In this document: in pieces, positions 1-8,006 of the stretch
Numbering within the stretch: position 1 is the stretch's first letter
How the letters are laid out: each line of letters opens with the position of its first letter
From: Betaproteobacteria bacterium
GTDB lineage: Bacteria; Pseudomonadota; Gammaproteobacteria; Burkholderiales; SG8-39
Direction: 5' to 3'
NCBI GenBank assembly: GCA_012274205.1
Contig: JAAOZY010000442.1
Span: 1 to 12,513 of the forward strand
Length of the DNA: 12,513 nt
Notes under the pieces: model-generated
What the model was told of the DNA's origin: nothing
The model's input: the letters and a program-made list of their open reading frames with translations, nothing else
Databases searched by the model: none
Program-made: the position numbers and the translations under genes

Positions 1-189
1 ACTGACCAGGCTCTGCGGCCAGGCAGCGTCGACCTGCATGCCGGGTTCACCGGAAAGGGGCGTCTCCGCCTCGCTGCCGGCGCCGGCGTCCTCCAGACTG
101 ACCGACAGCGCGCCCTGCGCGAGCAGCGCGTCGCTCAGTTCATCGGCGAGGCGCGCGTCGGTACGCAGCATGAGCGAGACCCAGGCCAG
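1..189 (-). CDS. prmA: Ribosomal protein L11 methyltransferase, N-terminal part (cut by window edge)
   Basis: PrmA is a cytoplasmic S-adenosylmethionine-dependent enzyme that trimethylates ribosomal protein L11. Only the first 63 codons are present; the SAM-binding domain lies beyond the window. The visible part is the L11-recognition domain. It opens with AWVSLMLRTDA, then ADELSDALLAQGALSVSLED, then an ETPLSGEPG segment, which matches the betaproteobacterial PrmA N-terminus as I know it. No ATG, GTG or TTG lies at the expected start. The frame is open only back to the accC stop, two codons upstream, and the family start aligns with a CTG at 189-187. A Shine-Dalgarno-like GAGAAAGG sits seven bases before that CTG. 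The first in-frame ATG (171-169) would remove the first beta-strand. The gene follows accC by three bases, so it is almost surely co-transcribed and translationally coupled. Family identity is firm; the CTG start is inference. Confidence 0.88.
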   Translation of the reverse strand, partial: MAWVSLMLRTDARLADELSDALLAQGALSVSLEDAGAGSEAETPLSGEPGMQVDAAWPQSLVS

Positions 190-192
190 AGT

Positions 193-1551
<1,359 letters not shown>

Positions 1552-1584
1552 GGTTCAGTACCGGCTCAGCCTGCAAGCCGGCAA

Positions 1585-1605
1585 CTGCGCGCCCGCGCGG
1601 CGCAG
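1585..1605. other. GC-rich hairpin in the accB-accC gap
   Basis: The 93-base gap between accB and accC holds a 6-bp perfect stem, CTGCGC at 1585-1590 against GCGCAG at 1600-1605, with a nine-base loop. The gap also carries an eight-base direct repeat, GTACCGGC, at 1558-1565 and 1621-1628. There is no T-run, so it does not look like a full terminator. It could lower expression of accC relative to accB, since more AccB than AccC is made in E. coli. That role is inference, and a short stem in GC-rich DNA may be chance. Confidence 0.3.
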
Positions 1606-1644
1606 GGATTCCGCCCTTGCGTACCGGCACTCGCGCCCGGCGTC

Positions 1645-2085
1645 TCACTCCAGAACCACCAAAGGCTCGCCGTACTCGACCGGCTGGCCGTTCTCGACCA
1701 GTATCGCCTTGACCACACCGTCCTTGTCGCACTCGATCTCGTTCAGCAGCTTCATCGCCTCGATGATGCAGATGGTGTCGCCCGCCTTGACCGTATCGCC
1801 CACTTCGACAAAGGGTTTGGCGCCGGGGGACGGGGACCGGTAGAACGTGCCGACCATGGGTGACTTGACTGCATGGCCCTGGATTTCTTCAGCTTCTGCC
1901 GCGGGAACGGCCGCGGGTGCGGCGGGTGCCGCCGGAGCCGCCGCCTGGAGCGGGGCCGCATAGACGGCGCTGGAGCCCCCGTTCTTGACGATTTTGACCT
2001 TTTCCTCGCCTTCGGTCACTTCCAACTCGGAAATCCCCGATTCCTGCACCAGATCGATCAACTTCTTCAGTTTGCGCAAATCCAT
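1645..2085 (-). CDS. accB: Biotin carboxyl carrier protein of acetyl-CoA carboxylase
   Basis: AccB carries the biotin that shuttles CO2 from biotin carboxylase to carboxyltransferase. The 146-residue protein has an N-terminal helix region (MDLRKLKKLIDLVQ, about 1-35). An Ala/Pro-rich flexible linker follows (about 43-66), then a biotinyl domain (about 70-146). The biotin-attachment site is EAMKLLNEIE with Lys112 as the modified residue. The residue two after the lysine is Leu, where many homologues have Met. The SPMVGTFYRSPSPGAKPF segment is typical, including the 'thumb' region of the domain. A strong ribosome-binding sequence AAGGAG lies just upstream of the ATG (within 2091-2100). It lies 51 bases after aroQ and 93 bases before accC in the same transcription unit. 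Confidence 0.97.
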   Translation of the reverse strand: MDLRKLKKLIDLVQESGISELEVTEGEEKVKIVKNGGSSAVYAAPLQAAAPAAPAAPAAVPAAEAEEIQGHAVKSPMVGTFYRSPSPGAKPFVEVGDTVKAGDTICIIEAMKLLNEIECDKDGVVKAILVENGQPVEYGEPLVVLE

Positions 2086-2136
2086 GGCGGTTTCTCCTTG
2101 CTGCGCGGCGAGCGCCCTGCGCGCCGGAATGCGATG

Positions 2137-2631
2137 TCAGGCCTGGCGCAGGAGTGCCAGCAGCGCCAGTTCGTAGCCCCGGCTGCCCAGTCCGCAGATC
2201 GTTCCGGCGGCGAGGTCGGAAAAATATGAATGGCGGCGAAACGGCTCGCGGGCGTGAATATTGGAAAGATGCACTTCGACGAACGGGATCGCAACGCCGG
2301 CGAAGGCGTCGCGCAACGACACGCTTGTATGGGTAAAACCGGCAGGGTTGATAACGATGCCCGTGACGCCCTGCTTTTTCGCGGCATGCACCTGATCGAT
2401 AAGCTCACCCTCGTGGTTGCTTTGGAAGCACGCAACATCCGCGCCGGCAGCCTTTCCCTGCGCGACCAGCCGGCGGTTGATGTCGGCCAGCGTTTCCTTC
2501 CCGTAAATCTCGGGTTCGCGCGAGCCAAGCAAATTCAGGTTGGGTCCGTGCATAACCAGGATTTTAGTCGCACCTTGCCGCGTTCTGATCGCGGCTACGG
2601 ACGCAACCGGCTTAGAAGGGGTTTTTGGCAT
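2137..2631 (-). CDS. aroQ: Type II 3-dehydroquinate dehydratase
   Basis: AroQ converts 3-dehydroquinate to 3-dehydroshikimate in the shikimate pathway, in the cytoplasm. The 164-residue protein carries all type II dehydroquinase motifs. These are HGPNLNLLGSREPEIYG, with Arg38 and the catalytic Tyr43; FQSNHEGELID; INPAGFTHTS, with the active-site Asn95 and His101; EVHLSNIHARE; and the C-terminal FRRHSYFS. The N-terminus has about 22 residues ahead of the first beta-strand (KILVMHG), somewhat longer than in many homologues. No other standard start codon lies between the ATG at 2631 and that strand, so I keep this start, although no good ribosome-binding site precedes it. It heads the aroQ-accB-accC-prmA cluster, a common order in beta- and gammaproteobacteria. 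A second shikimate gene, aroE, lies near the far end of the window. Confidence 0.97.
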   Translation of the reverse strand: MPKTPSKPVASVAAIRTRQGATKILVMHGPNLNLLGSREPEIYGKETLADINRRLVAQGKAAGADVACFQSNHEGELIDQVHAAKKQGVTGIVINPAGFTHTSVSLRDAFAGVAIPFVEVHLSNIHAREPFRRHSYFSDLAAGTICGLGSRGYELALLALLRQA

Positions 2632-3074
2632 ATCTGCAAGTTTGCCGCAAATCGGTGCTAAATGTCCAGTTTTTCAGCGAAGTTGCGCGCGGAACCTACC
2701 GACTGACCCGGCCCAGTCAGGGTATGGGCTGCCAAGCAACGTCCAGCGCGGTATCCCTCTGGGTTCTTGGGTGCGCAATGCGCCCCCAGCTTGCACGAAC
2801 CAGCACCAGCGCAAACGCTGCCACCCGTGTCTGCCGGCCCGGATTTCTGTTCAGTGGCAGTAGTTTCACGCTGGCAATCAACGACTCGCGGCCGAGGGCC
2901 TTTTCCTTTGCGTTATCCAATATTTTACCGACATCATAGAAGACGATCAACGCAGTTTAGGCGCTATTAGCTGCATTCACGATACAGTCTTGTCAAATAC
3001 AGGATTACTTCGCGACGTGGCTGGTCTCGAGTGGCGTCGGCTGAACCGTCGGGCAAATGCCGACCCCAAGCCCT
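2632..3074. other. Intergenic region without a convincing gene
   Basis: This stretch of about 440 bases lies between aroQ and the nucleotidyltransferase-like gene and is less GC-rich than its surroundings, especially 2900-3010. The only sizeable open frame that is not a clear shadow is on the minus strand (2950-2717, 77 codons, TTG start, no ribosome-binding site). Its product matches nothing I recognise and its codon third positions are less GC-rich than in neighbouring genes. A small hairpin lies at 2768-2788: TGGG and GCGC arms around an AAT loop, with one mismatch. The aroQ-cluster promoter should lie near 2640-2720, but I cannot pick out clear -35 and -10 boxes. It may be the remains of a lost gene; that is speculation. 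Confidence 0.4.
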
Positions 3075-3686
3075 TCAGTCACCACTGGCGACCAAGGTCC
3101 GAACAGCATCGAGGTTGGCGCGCTCCAGCGGCCGGCCGAGGGGAGAGGTCTTGACGCTACGACGCTCGTCGCCGGGCCAGTAGACCGCCACCCTGACGGG
3201 CGTACCCTGCCAGTCGAGGGAAAGCACGCTTACCGCTCGTTCCTGGTTCCCGCTGAAATGCCGCAATTCCGAGGTTTGGTAGGGAATGTTGCGGTTCAGC
3301 AGGAAGATCTCCAGCTCCTTGCCGCTGTCGGCAAATACCTGCAGATCGATGTCGGCGTAGCGCCCGGCCGTGCCTTTCAGCACCGGGCCGGTGAGGTAGG
3401 GTTTGAAATCGGCGAGCTGCTCCATTGCAGCCAGCGCCTGGGCGCGCAGAAAGCGCAGGCGCTCACGCTGCTCCTCGCCCTGATACAGCGATTGGTAGAC
3501 GCGCAGTTCGGCTTCGATCTCGTCATTGTTGGGCAGCGATTGGGTTTCCGCGGCGCCGAGTTGCCGCGCCGCTTTGCGCTTCGCCGCGGAAAAATCCTCG
3601 ATGCCATCTTCTGCCATGATGCGCGCGGCAACGGCGGCGATGCGCGCGCGCATGTGTTGTTGCTTGAACTTCTGCTCCTTGGGCAT
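3075..3686 (-). CDS. Conserved hypothetical protein with nucleotidyltransferase-like motif
   Basis: This is a 203-residue protein of unknown role, next to and divergent from mpl. The first 50 residues are basic and helical (KEQKFKQQHMRARIAAVAAR), ending in AAKRKAARQLG. A second helical part covers about 55-95. The third part has GPVLKGTAGRYADIDLQVF (about 100-118), followed by LEIFLLNRNIPY and a beta-rich tail with WQGTPVRVAVY. The glycine followed a few residues later by D-I-D-L resembles the catalytic core of minimal nucleotidyltransferases (G-S/T, then D-x-D). It lacks the exact GS signature, so the assignment is inference. I recall similar proteins in betaproteobacteria, without a known function. 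The ATG at 3686 is chosen because GGAG lies seven bases upstream; a GTG immediately before it (3689) is the alternative. No signal peptide or membrane segment is visible. Confidence 0.8.
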   Translation of the reverse strand: MPKEQKFKQQHMRARIAAVAARIMAEDGIEDFSAAKRKAARQLGAAETQSLPNNDEIEAELRVYQSLYQGEEQRERLRFLRAQALAAMEQLADFKPYLTGPVLKGTAGRYADIDLQVFADSGKELEIFLLNRNIPYQTSELRHFSGNQERAVSVLSLDWQGTPVRVAVYWPGDERRSVKTSPLGRPLERANLDAVRTLVASGD

Positions 3687-3715
3687 CACCGCACTCCGCG
3701 CTTACGCACGCTGAA

Positions 3716-3721
3716 ATGATA
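3716..3721 (-). promoter_or_regulatory. Possible -10 box for the nucleotidyltransferase-like gene
   Basis: On the minus strand TATCAT lies 29 bases before the ATG at 3686, a good match to the sigma-70 -10 box. A convincing -35 box is not visible: TTTCGC lies 17 bases upstream but fits poorly. It is within the 256-base divergent gap shared with mpl. Confidence 0.28.
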
Positions 3722-3942
3722 GCTCAGCAGAATGCGGAGCGAAATACGGTAAACTCCAGATTGGTGGCTCATTTGCGCCTAAGAACACCGAAGCTGCAGC
3801 GAATAGCGCGACTTGCGGTGGGGACCGGTGGTGAAAATCCCGCCGCCAGAAATCCGGTGAGGGGCATGCGGCGATGCGTATCTAGGATTTGAATTGACCC
3901 CGAACCGCCATCGATAGATCTGATTACCACATCCGGCAGCGC

Positions 3943-5331
3943 ATGCACATCCATATTCTCGGCATCTGTGGCACCTTCATGGGCGGCCTGGCGACGATCG
4001 CGCGGCAGGCCGGCCACAGGGTGACCGGTTGCGACGCCAATGTCTATCCGCCCATGAGCACGCAGCTCGAGGACCAAGGCATCGCCTTGGTCGAAGGCTA
4101 CGCTGCCGATCAGCTCATGCTCAGACCCGATGTGTGGGTCATCGGTAATGCGCTCAGCCGTGGCATTCCCCTGGTCGAGGAAATCCTGGACCGGGGCGAG
4201 CGCTATAGTTCCGGGCCACAGTGGTTGGCGGAAAACATTCTGCCGGCGAAGTGGGTACTCGCGGTCGCTGGAACCCACGGCAAGACGACGACTTCGGCCA
4301 TGCTCGCCTGGATCCTTGAAGCGGCCGGCAAGCGGCCGGGCTTTCTGATCGGCGGCGTGCCACAAAATTTCGGCACCTCTGCTCGCCTGAGCGATTCCGC
4401 GCTGTTCGTGATCGAAGCGGACGAGTACGACACGGCGTTTTTCGACAAGCGCTCCAAATTCCTGCATTACCACCCGAGAACTGCAGTTTTGAACAATCTG
4501 GAGTTCGATCATGCGGACATCTTCGCCGATGTTGCTGCTATCGAACAACAATTTCATCATTTTGTGCGCACAATCCCGAGATCTGGCCTGCTCCTGACGA
4601 ACGCCGCCGACGCTGCCTTGGCGCGGGTACTCAGTCGCGGTTGCTGGACCCCAGTGGAGCAATTCGGCGGCAGCGCTGGATGGCAGGCCGAAATGCTGGA
4701 TGCCGACACCTTTCGCGTCTGCTACGCCGGCGAGGAGCAGGGAAGGGTGAGTTGGCCCCTACTCGGGGAACACAATCGCAGCAACGCATTGGCAGCCATC
4801 GCTGCCGCACGCCATGCCGGGGTGGACCCCGGCATGGCGTGCGCCGCATTGGCGCGCTTCGAAAACGTGAAACGCCGCATGGAATGGCGCGGCAGCGCCG
4901 CGGGGGTCGCCGTATTCGACGATTTCGCCCACCACCCGACTGCAATCGCGACCACCTTGGCCGGCCTGCGCAACAAGGTCGGCAGCGCGCGCATTCTGGC
5001 GGTGCTCGAGCCCCGTTCCAATACGATGAAACTGGGCGTGATGAAGGACGCGCTCCCGGGCAGCCTGGCCGCGGCGGATCGGGTCTATTGCTACAGCGCC
5101 AAACTGGGCTGGGATCCGGCAAGCGCGCTCGCCCCGCTGGGGGACAAGGCGGTCTGCCACGAGGATCTGGACGACCTGGTAGGCGCTATCTGTGCCGAGG
5201 CAAGGCCGGGAGACCAGGTGCTGGTCATGTCCAACGGCGCCTTCGGCGGCATCCATCAGAAGCTGCTGGACCGGCTGAGCGCCAGGCATCCGCAGGCCGC
5301 TGCAACATCTCCGAAACCGCCGCAGACCTAG
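3943..5331 (+). CDS. mpl: UDP-MurNAc:L-alanyl-gamma-D-glutamyl-meso-diaminopimelate ligase
   Basis: Mpl re-attaches the murein tripeptide recovered from old peptidoglycan to UDP-MurNAc, so the cell can recycle its wall. The 462-residue length is normal. The start MHIHILGICGTFMGG is the family's characteristic N-terminus. The central ATPase domain has the P-loop GTHGKTTT (110-117), then VIEADEYDTAFFDKRSKF (about 156-173) and NNLEFDHADIF (184-194), which involve metal and substrate contacts. The C-terminal domain holds GEHNRSNALAA and FDDFAHHPTAI (about 325-335). The last 15 residues are low-complexity. The ribosome-binding site is weak. The gene is divergent from the nucleotidyltransferase-like gene and is followed after 34 bases by the PhzF-family gene. 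A perfect inverted repeat falls within codons 288-301 without adding residues compared with the family pattern I know. Confidence 0.97.
   Translation: MHIHILGICGTFMGGLATIARQAGHRVTGCDANVYPPMSTQLEDQGIALVEGYAADQLMLRPDVWVIGNALSRGIPLVEEILDRGERYSSGPQWLAENILPAKWVLAVAGTHGKTTTSAMLAWILEAAGKRPGFLIGGVPQNFGTSARLSDSALFVIEADEYDTAFFDKRSKFLHYHPRTAVLNNLEFDHADIFADVAAIEQQFHHFVRTIPRSGLLLTNAADAALARVLSRGCWTPVEQFGGSAGWQAEMLDADTFRVCYAGEEQGRVSWPLLGEHNRSNALAAIAAARHAGVDPGMACAALARFENVKRRMEWRGSAAGVAVFDDFAHHPTAIATTLAGLRNKVGSARILAVLEPRSNTMKLGVMKDALPGSLAAADRVYCYSAKLGWDPASALAPLGDKAVCHEDLDDLVGAICAEARPGDQVLVMSNGAFGGIHQKLLDRLSARHPQAAATSPKPPQT
4806..4843. repeat. Perfect 17-bp inverted repeat within mpl
   Basis: The left arm 4806-4822 (CGCACGCCATGCCGGGG) is the exact reverse complement of the right arm 4827-4843, separated by the four-base loop TGGA. 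In RNA it would form a very stable hairpin inside the mpl message. In DNA it could be a cruciform or a landing site for a palindromic repeat. It encodes residues around RHAGVDPGMAC and leaves the reading frame and conserved RHAGV region intact. I see no second copy elsewhere in the window. Confidence 0.9.
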
Positions 5332-5365
5332 AGGAGCAACAGGGGAAATCTTTCCTTGGCCCGCC

Positions 5366-6211
5366 ATGAGCGCTGAATACGCTTACCGCATCGTCAATGT
5401 GTTCGCCGAGGAGCGCCTCGCCGGCAACCCGCTCGCCGTGTTCGAGGACGCGCGCGGCATGGATGAGGGCACGATGCAGGCGCTCGCGCTGCAATTCAAT
5501 CTTTCCGAAACCAGCTTCCTGCTGCCGTCCGAACGCGCCACTGCAGGCGTGCGCATATTCACGCCCGCGAACGAAATGCCCTTCGCCGGGCATCCGACGC
5601 TGGGTTCCGCCTTCGTGGTGCGCGCGCTGAAGAACTGCGGCGACGCCCTCAGGCTGGAAATGCGCGCCGGCATCATTCCGGTGCGCGCCGCCGGCGACGT
5701 CTTTACCCTGCAGGCGAACGTGGCGAAGACGCGCCCGGCGCGCCTGACCCGCGAGGCCCTGGCGAACATACTCGGCCTCGCCATGGCCGATCTGGGCGAA
5801 CGGCCGCTCTGGGTGAACAGCGGCAACGAACAGCTGTTGGTGCCGCTGGCCTCGCCCGACGCGGTCGCGCGCTGCCAGCCCGATGCACGGCTGGCGCAGC
5901 GACATGCGAACGAATCGGGCATGGTCAAGATCTATGTCTGGGCCGAGACCGGGGACGAACAGATCGTGGCGCGCTTTTTCTTCAGCAAGCGCCCGGGCTC
6001 GATTGAGGAGGATCCGGGCACCGGCTCAGCCTGCGCCAACCTGGGCGGCTGGATGGTCGCCGCGAAAATGCCGCTGCCGCTGGTGCGCACGATCTATCAG
6101 GGCGACCGCGTCGGCCGGCCCAGCCGCCTGCGCCTGAACGTGGATGAGGCCGGAAACATCTTCGTATCCGGCCGCGTGATTGAACTCGGGCGGGGGGCGG
6201 TGTCCGTCTGA
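5366..6211 (+). CDS. PhzF-family isomerase/epimerase
   Basis: The PhzF family shares the diaminopimelate-epimerase fold and includes the phenazine enzyme PhzF and many uncharacterised members. The 281-residue protein has two similar halves. The first contains VFAEERLAGNPLAVF, FNLSETSFLLP with the catalytic Glu48, and FTPANEMPFAGHPTLGSA with His76. The second contains VARFFFSKRPGSIEEDPGTG (about 201-220), where Asp216 matches the conserved Asp of DPxTGSA. The active-site residues are thus present. There are no phenazine genes nearby, so a phenazine role is unlikely and the substrate is unknown. It lies 34 bases after mpl and one base before the esterase gene, suggesting one transcription unit. 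Its position next to mpl hints at amino-acid or wall metabolism, but this is weak. The ribosome-binding site at the chosen ATG is poor. Confidence 0.92.
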   Translation: MSAEYAYRIVNVFAEERLAGNPLAVFEDARGMDEGTMQALALQFNLSETSFLLPSERATAGVRIFTPANEMPFAGHPTLGSAFVVRALKNCGDALRLEMRAGIIPVRAAGDVFTLQANVAKTRPARLTREALANILGLAMADLGERPLWVNSGNEQLLVPLASPDAVARCQPDARLAQRHANESGMVKIYVWAETGDEQIVARFFFSKRPGSIEEDPGTGSACANLGGWMVAAKMPLPLVRTIYQGDRVGRPSRLRLNVDEAGNIFVSGRVIELGRGAVSV

Positions 6212-6212
6212 C

Positions 6213-6785
6213 ATGCTGATCTATCTGCATGGCTTCAACAGCTCGCCCGGCTCGCATAAGGCGCAGCTGCTCCAACGCTACATGCAGGAGCACGGGCTCG
6301 GCGCGCACTACTGCTGCCCGGCGCTGCCCGTCCTGGGTATGCGCGCCATCGGCGTAGTCGAGGCCGAGATTGCGCGCCACGCGCGCGCAAGCGTAACCCT
6401 GATCGGCAGCTCGCTCGGCGGCTACTACGCCACCTACCTCGCCGAGCGCCACGCGTTGCGCGCAGTGCTGATCAACCCGGCGGTGTACCCGCATGAGGAC
6501 CTGCGCGCTTATTTGGGCACGCAGCGCAACCTGTACACGCAGCAGCAGTATGAGCTGCGCGAAGAACACCTGCGCCAATGGCAACGGCTCTACCTGGCCA
6601 CGGTGCGTCCACAGCACTATCTGCTGCTGCTGGAAACCGGCGACGAAGTGCTCGACTATCGCCAGGCGGCGGAAAAATACCGCGGAGCGCGCCAGATCGT
6701 CATCGAGGGCGGCGATCACAGCTTCAGGCGCTTTCCCGAGCACATTCCGCTGATCCTGGAATTCGCCGGCCTGAAGCAGGGCTGA
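6213..6785 (+). CDS. yqiA: YqiA-type alpha/beta-hydrolase esterase
   Basis: YqiA proteins are small cytoplasmic esterases with an alpha/beta-hydrolase fold; their natural substrate is not well established. The 190-residue length is typical. Visible motifs are the start MLIYLHGFNSSPGSHKA with the HGF oxyanion region, the nucleophile elbow GSSLGG (65-70, Ser67), GDEVLDY with the acid residue Asp144, and GGDHSFRRF with His169. This completes a Ser-Asp-His triad. The ATG at 6213 is one base after the TGA of the PhzF-family gene, indicating translational coupling. An upstream in-frame TTG at 6180 would add 11 residues lying inside the previous gene and is unlikely. A hairpin follows the stop codon and marks the end of the unit. 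Confidence 0.94.
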   Translation: MLIYLHGFNSSPGSHKAQLLQRYMQEHGLGAHYCCPALPVLGMRAIGVVEAEIARHARASVTLIGSSLGGYYATYLAERHALRAVLINPAVYPHEDLRAYLGTQRNLYTQQQYELREEHLRQWQRLYLATVRPQHYLLLLETGDEVLDYRQAAEKYRGARQIVIEGGDHSFRRFPEHIPLILEFAGLKQG

Positions 6786-6801
6786 GGCCGGCCGGATTCC
6801 T

Positions 6802-6826
6802 CTGGCCCCCGATCACGGGGGGCCGG
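6802..6826. terminator. Likely terminator hairpin between convergent genes
   Basis: GGCCCCC at 6804-6810 pairs perfectly with GGGGGCC at 6818-6824 across the loop GATCACG, and a GU and a CG pair can extend the stem outward. It lies between the stop of the YqiA gene (6785) and the stop of the convergent lyase gene (6831), where a shared terminator is expected. It lacks a T-run on either side, so efficiency is uncertain. Confidence 0.55.
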
Positions 6827-6830
6827 CGCT

Positions 6831-7772
6831 TCACGCCGCCTGCGCGGAAGGCTCAAATCCCTTAGGCAGGCCGGCCTTCGAAATATGACCGTAGAGTTCG
6901 GCATCGGGGAGGGCTGCGAATGCGGTCTGGCGCACCGCGATCAGCTTGCCAAGATCGATGCCGGTACTCACTCCCATGGCCTCGAACATGAACACCAGGT
7001 CCTCGGTCACCACATTGCCCGAGGCGCCGGGCGCGAAGGGGCAGCCGCCGAGCCCGCCCAGGGTACTGTCGAAATGGCGCACCCCAGCCTCATAGGCGGC
7101 GAGCGCGTTGGCCAGCCCCAGGCCGCGGGTATTGTGGAAATGCGCTTCGACCGCAAAATCTGCGCCGATCGCCTTGTACACCCTGCTGAACATGCGTTTC
7201 ACCTGTTCCGGGTTGGCATAGCCGACGGTGTCGGCCAGGGTAATCGCATCGGCTCCGGCCGCGCGCAGCGCCAGCGCGACGCGCAGCACGTCGTCTTCTG
7301 CGACCGCGCCCTGCAACGAGCAGCCGAAAGCGGTCGAGCAGGCGCCGACCAGTTGCGCGCGCTGACCGGGCGGCTGCGCGCGCACCAGTTCGACCATGCG
7401 CGCGAATTCCTCGATCGCCTGCGTCGTGGTCTTGCGCACATTGCTCATGCTGTGCGCCTCGGACACGGATATCGGCACCATTACGCGGCGCGCGCCGGAC
7501 GCGAGCGCGCGCTCGCAACCCTTGAAGTTCGGCACCAGCACCACCGCCGTCAGTCCGGCCACGGAATTCGCATGGGCGAGGACTTCCTCGGCGTCGATGA
7601 ATTGGGGTATGAGTTTCGCCGGAACAAAGGAGCAGACCTCGATCGCGCGCACGCCGGCGGCCGCCTCTGCGCTGATCCAGGCCTTCTTTGCCGCGGTCGG
7701 CATGAAATTCTTGGTGTTCTGCAGCCCGTCGCGCGGGCCGACTTCGGTGATGACTACATCTACTTTGTGCAT
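6831..7772 (-). CDS. mvaB: Hydroxymethylglutaryl-CoA lyase
   Basis: The enzyme splits 3-hydroxy-3-methylglutaryl-CoA into acetyl-CoA and acetoacetate, the last step of leucine breakdown. The 313-residue protein is a TIM barrel of the HMGL-like family. It shows VVITEVGPRDGLQN (7-19) with catalytic Arg14 and Asp15, GACSTAFGCSLQG (143-155), the metal-binding HFHNTRG (His211, His213), and the signature LGGLGGCPFAPGASGN with catalytic Cys244. The start at 7772 is supported by the motif position and by GGAG about six bases upstream. The frame stays open far upstream (to 9449), but that part is antisense to the RNase gene and is not coding. No other leucine-degradation genes (acyl-CoA dehydrogenase, carboxylase, hydratase) are visible, so it is an orphan here. 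A related lyase acting on another acyl-CoA is possible. Confidence 0.93.
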   Translation of the reverse strand: MHKVDVVITEVGPRDGLQNTKNFMPTAAKKAWISAEAAAGVRAIEVCSFVPAKLIPQFIDAEEVLAHANSVAGLTAVVLVPNFKGCERALASGARRVMVPISVSEAHSMSNVRKTTTQAIEEFARMVELVRAQPPGQRAQLVGACSTAFGCSLQGAVAEDDVLRVALALRAAGADAITLADTVGYANPEQVKRMFSRVYKAIGADFAVEAHFHNTRGLGLANALAAYEAGVRHFDSTLGGLGGCPFAPGASGNVVTEDLVFMFEAMGVSTGIDLGKLIAVRQTAFAALPDAELYGHISKAGLPKGFEPSAQAA

Positions 7773-7892
7773 GCTGCGCTCCGTTCTCGCCTGGCCGGAT
7801 GCCAAGTATCGCATAGCGCCGGGCGCAGCTGTGCCGATGCTCTGTATTGAGCGTCGTTGCGCGCCGGCGCTGCGGCGAATGGTCGCGGCTGG

Positions 7893-7900
7893 AGTATAAT
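7893..7900. promoter_or_regulatory. Possible bidirectional -10 region in the lyase/RNase gap
   Basis: The gap between the divergent lyase and RNase genes holds an AT-rich island. On the plus strand it reads TATAAT (7895-7900), a perfect sigma-70 -10 box. On the minus strand the overlapping TATACT (7898-7893) would face the lyase gene. The island is flanked by GGAG and CTCC (7891-7908). No good -35 box is visible at the right spacing on either strand. The plus-strand start would give a leader of about 100 bases for the RNase gene. Confidence 0.45.
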
Positions 7901-7913
7901 TTCGCTCCGTCGC

Positions 7914-7936
7914 GCCCAGGCGGTCGCGGCCTGGGC
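7914..7936 (+). other. Hairpin in the leader of the RNase II-like gene
   Basis: GCCCAGGC at 7914-7921 pairs perfectly with GCCTGGGC at 7929-7936 around a seven-base loop (GGTCGCG). It starts about seven bases after the predicted transcript start downstream of TATAAT and 70 bases before the ATG. Structured leaders are known to regulate several ribonuclease genes in E. coli (rne, pnp, rnc), so autoregulation is a fair guess. No T-run follows, so a simple terminator is less likely. Confidence 0.5.
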
Positions 7937-8006
7937 ATCGCGCTTGTAAGCACAATCCGTCGGCCGCAGCGGCGCCCGAATAAACTATTCCCCCGGCTTT
8001 GATCCC

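Noticed and set aside
2717..2950. 77-codon minus-strand frame in the aroQ upstream gap
   Set aside because: TTG start with no ribosome site, no recognisable motif and atypical codon use; kept only as a note in the gap entry.
3889..3920. TTGAAT/TTGACC followed by TAGATC before mpl as a promoter
   Set aside because: The -35-like words are good, but no -10 box fits at 16-18 bases; too weak to list.
3769..4662. 297-codon minus-strand frame across the mpl start and upstream gap
   Set aside because: It overlaps mpl antisense, shows no motif, and its part in the gap has no support.
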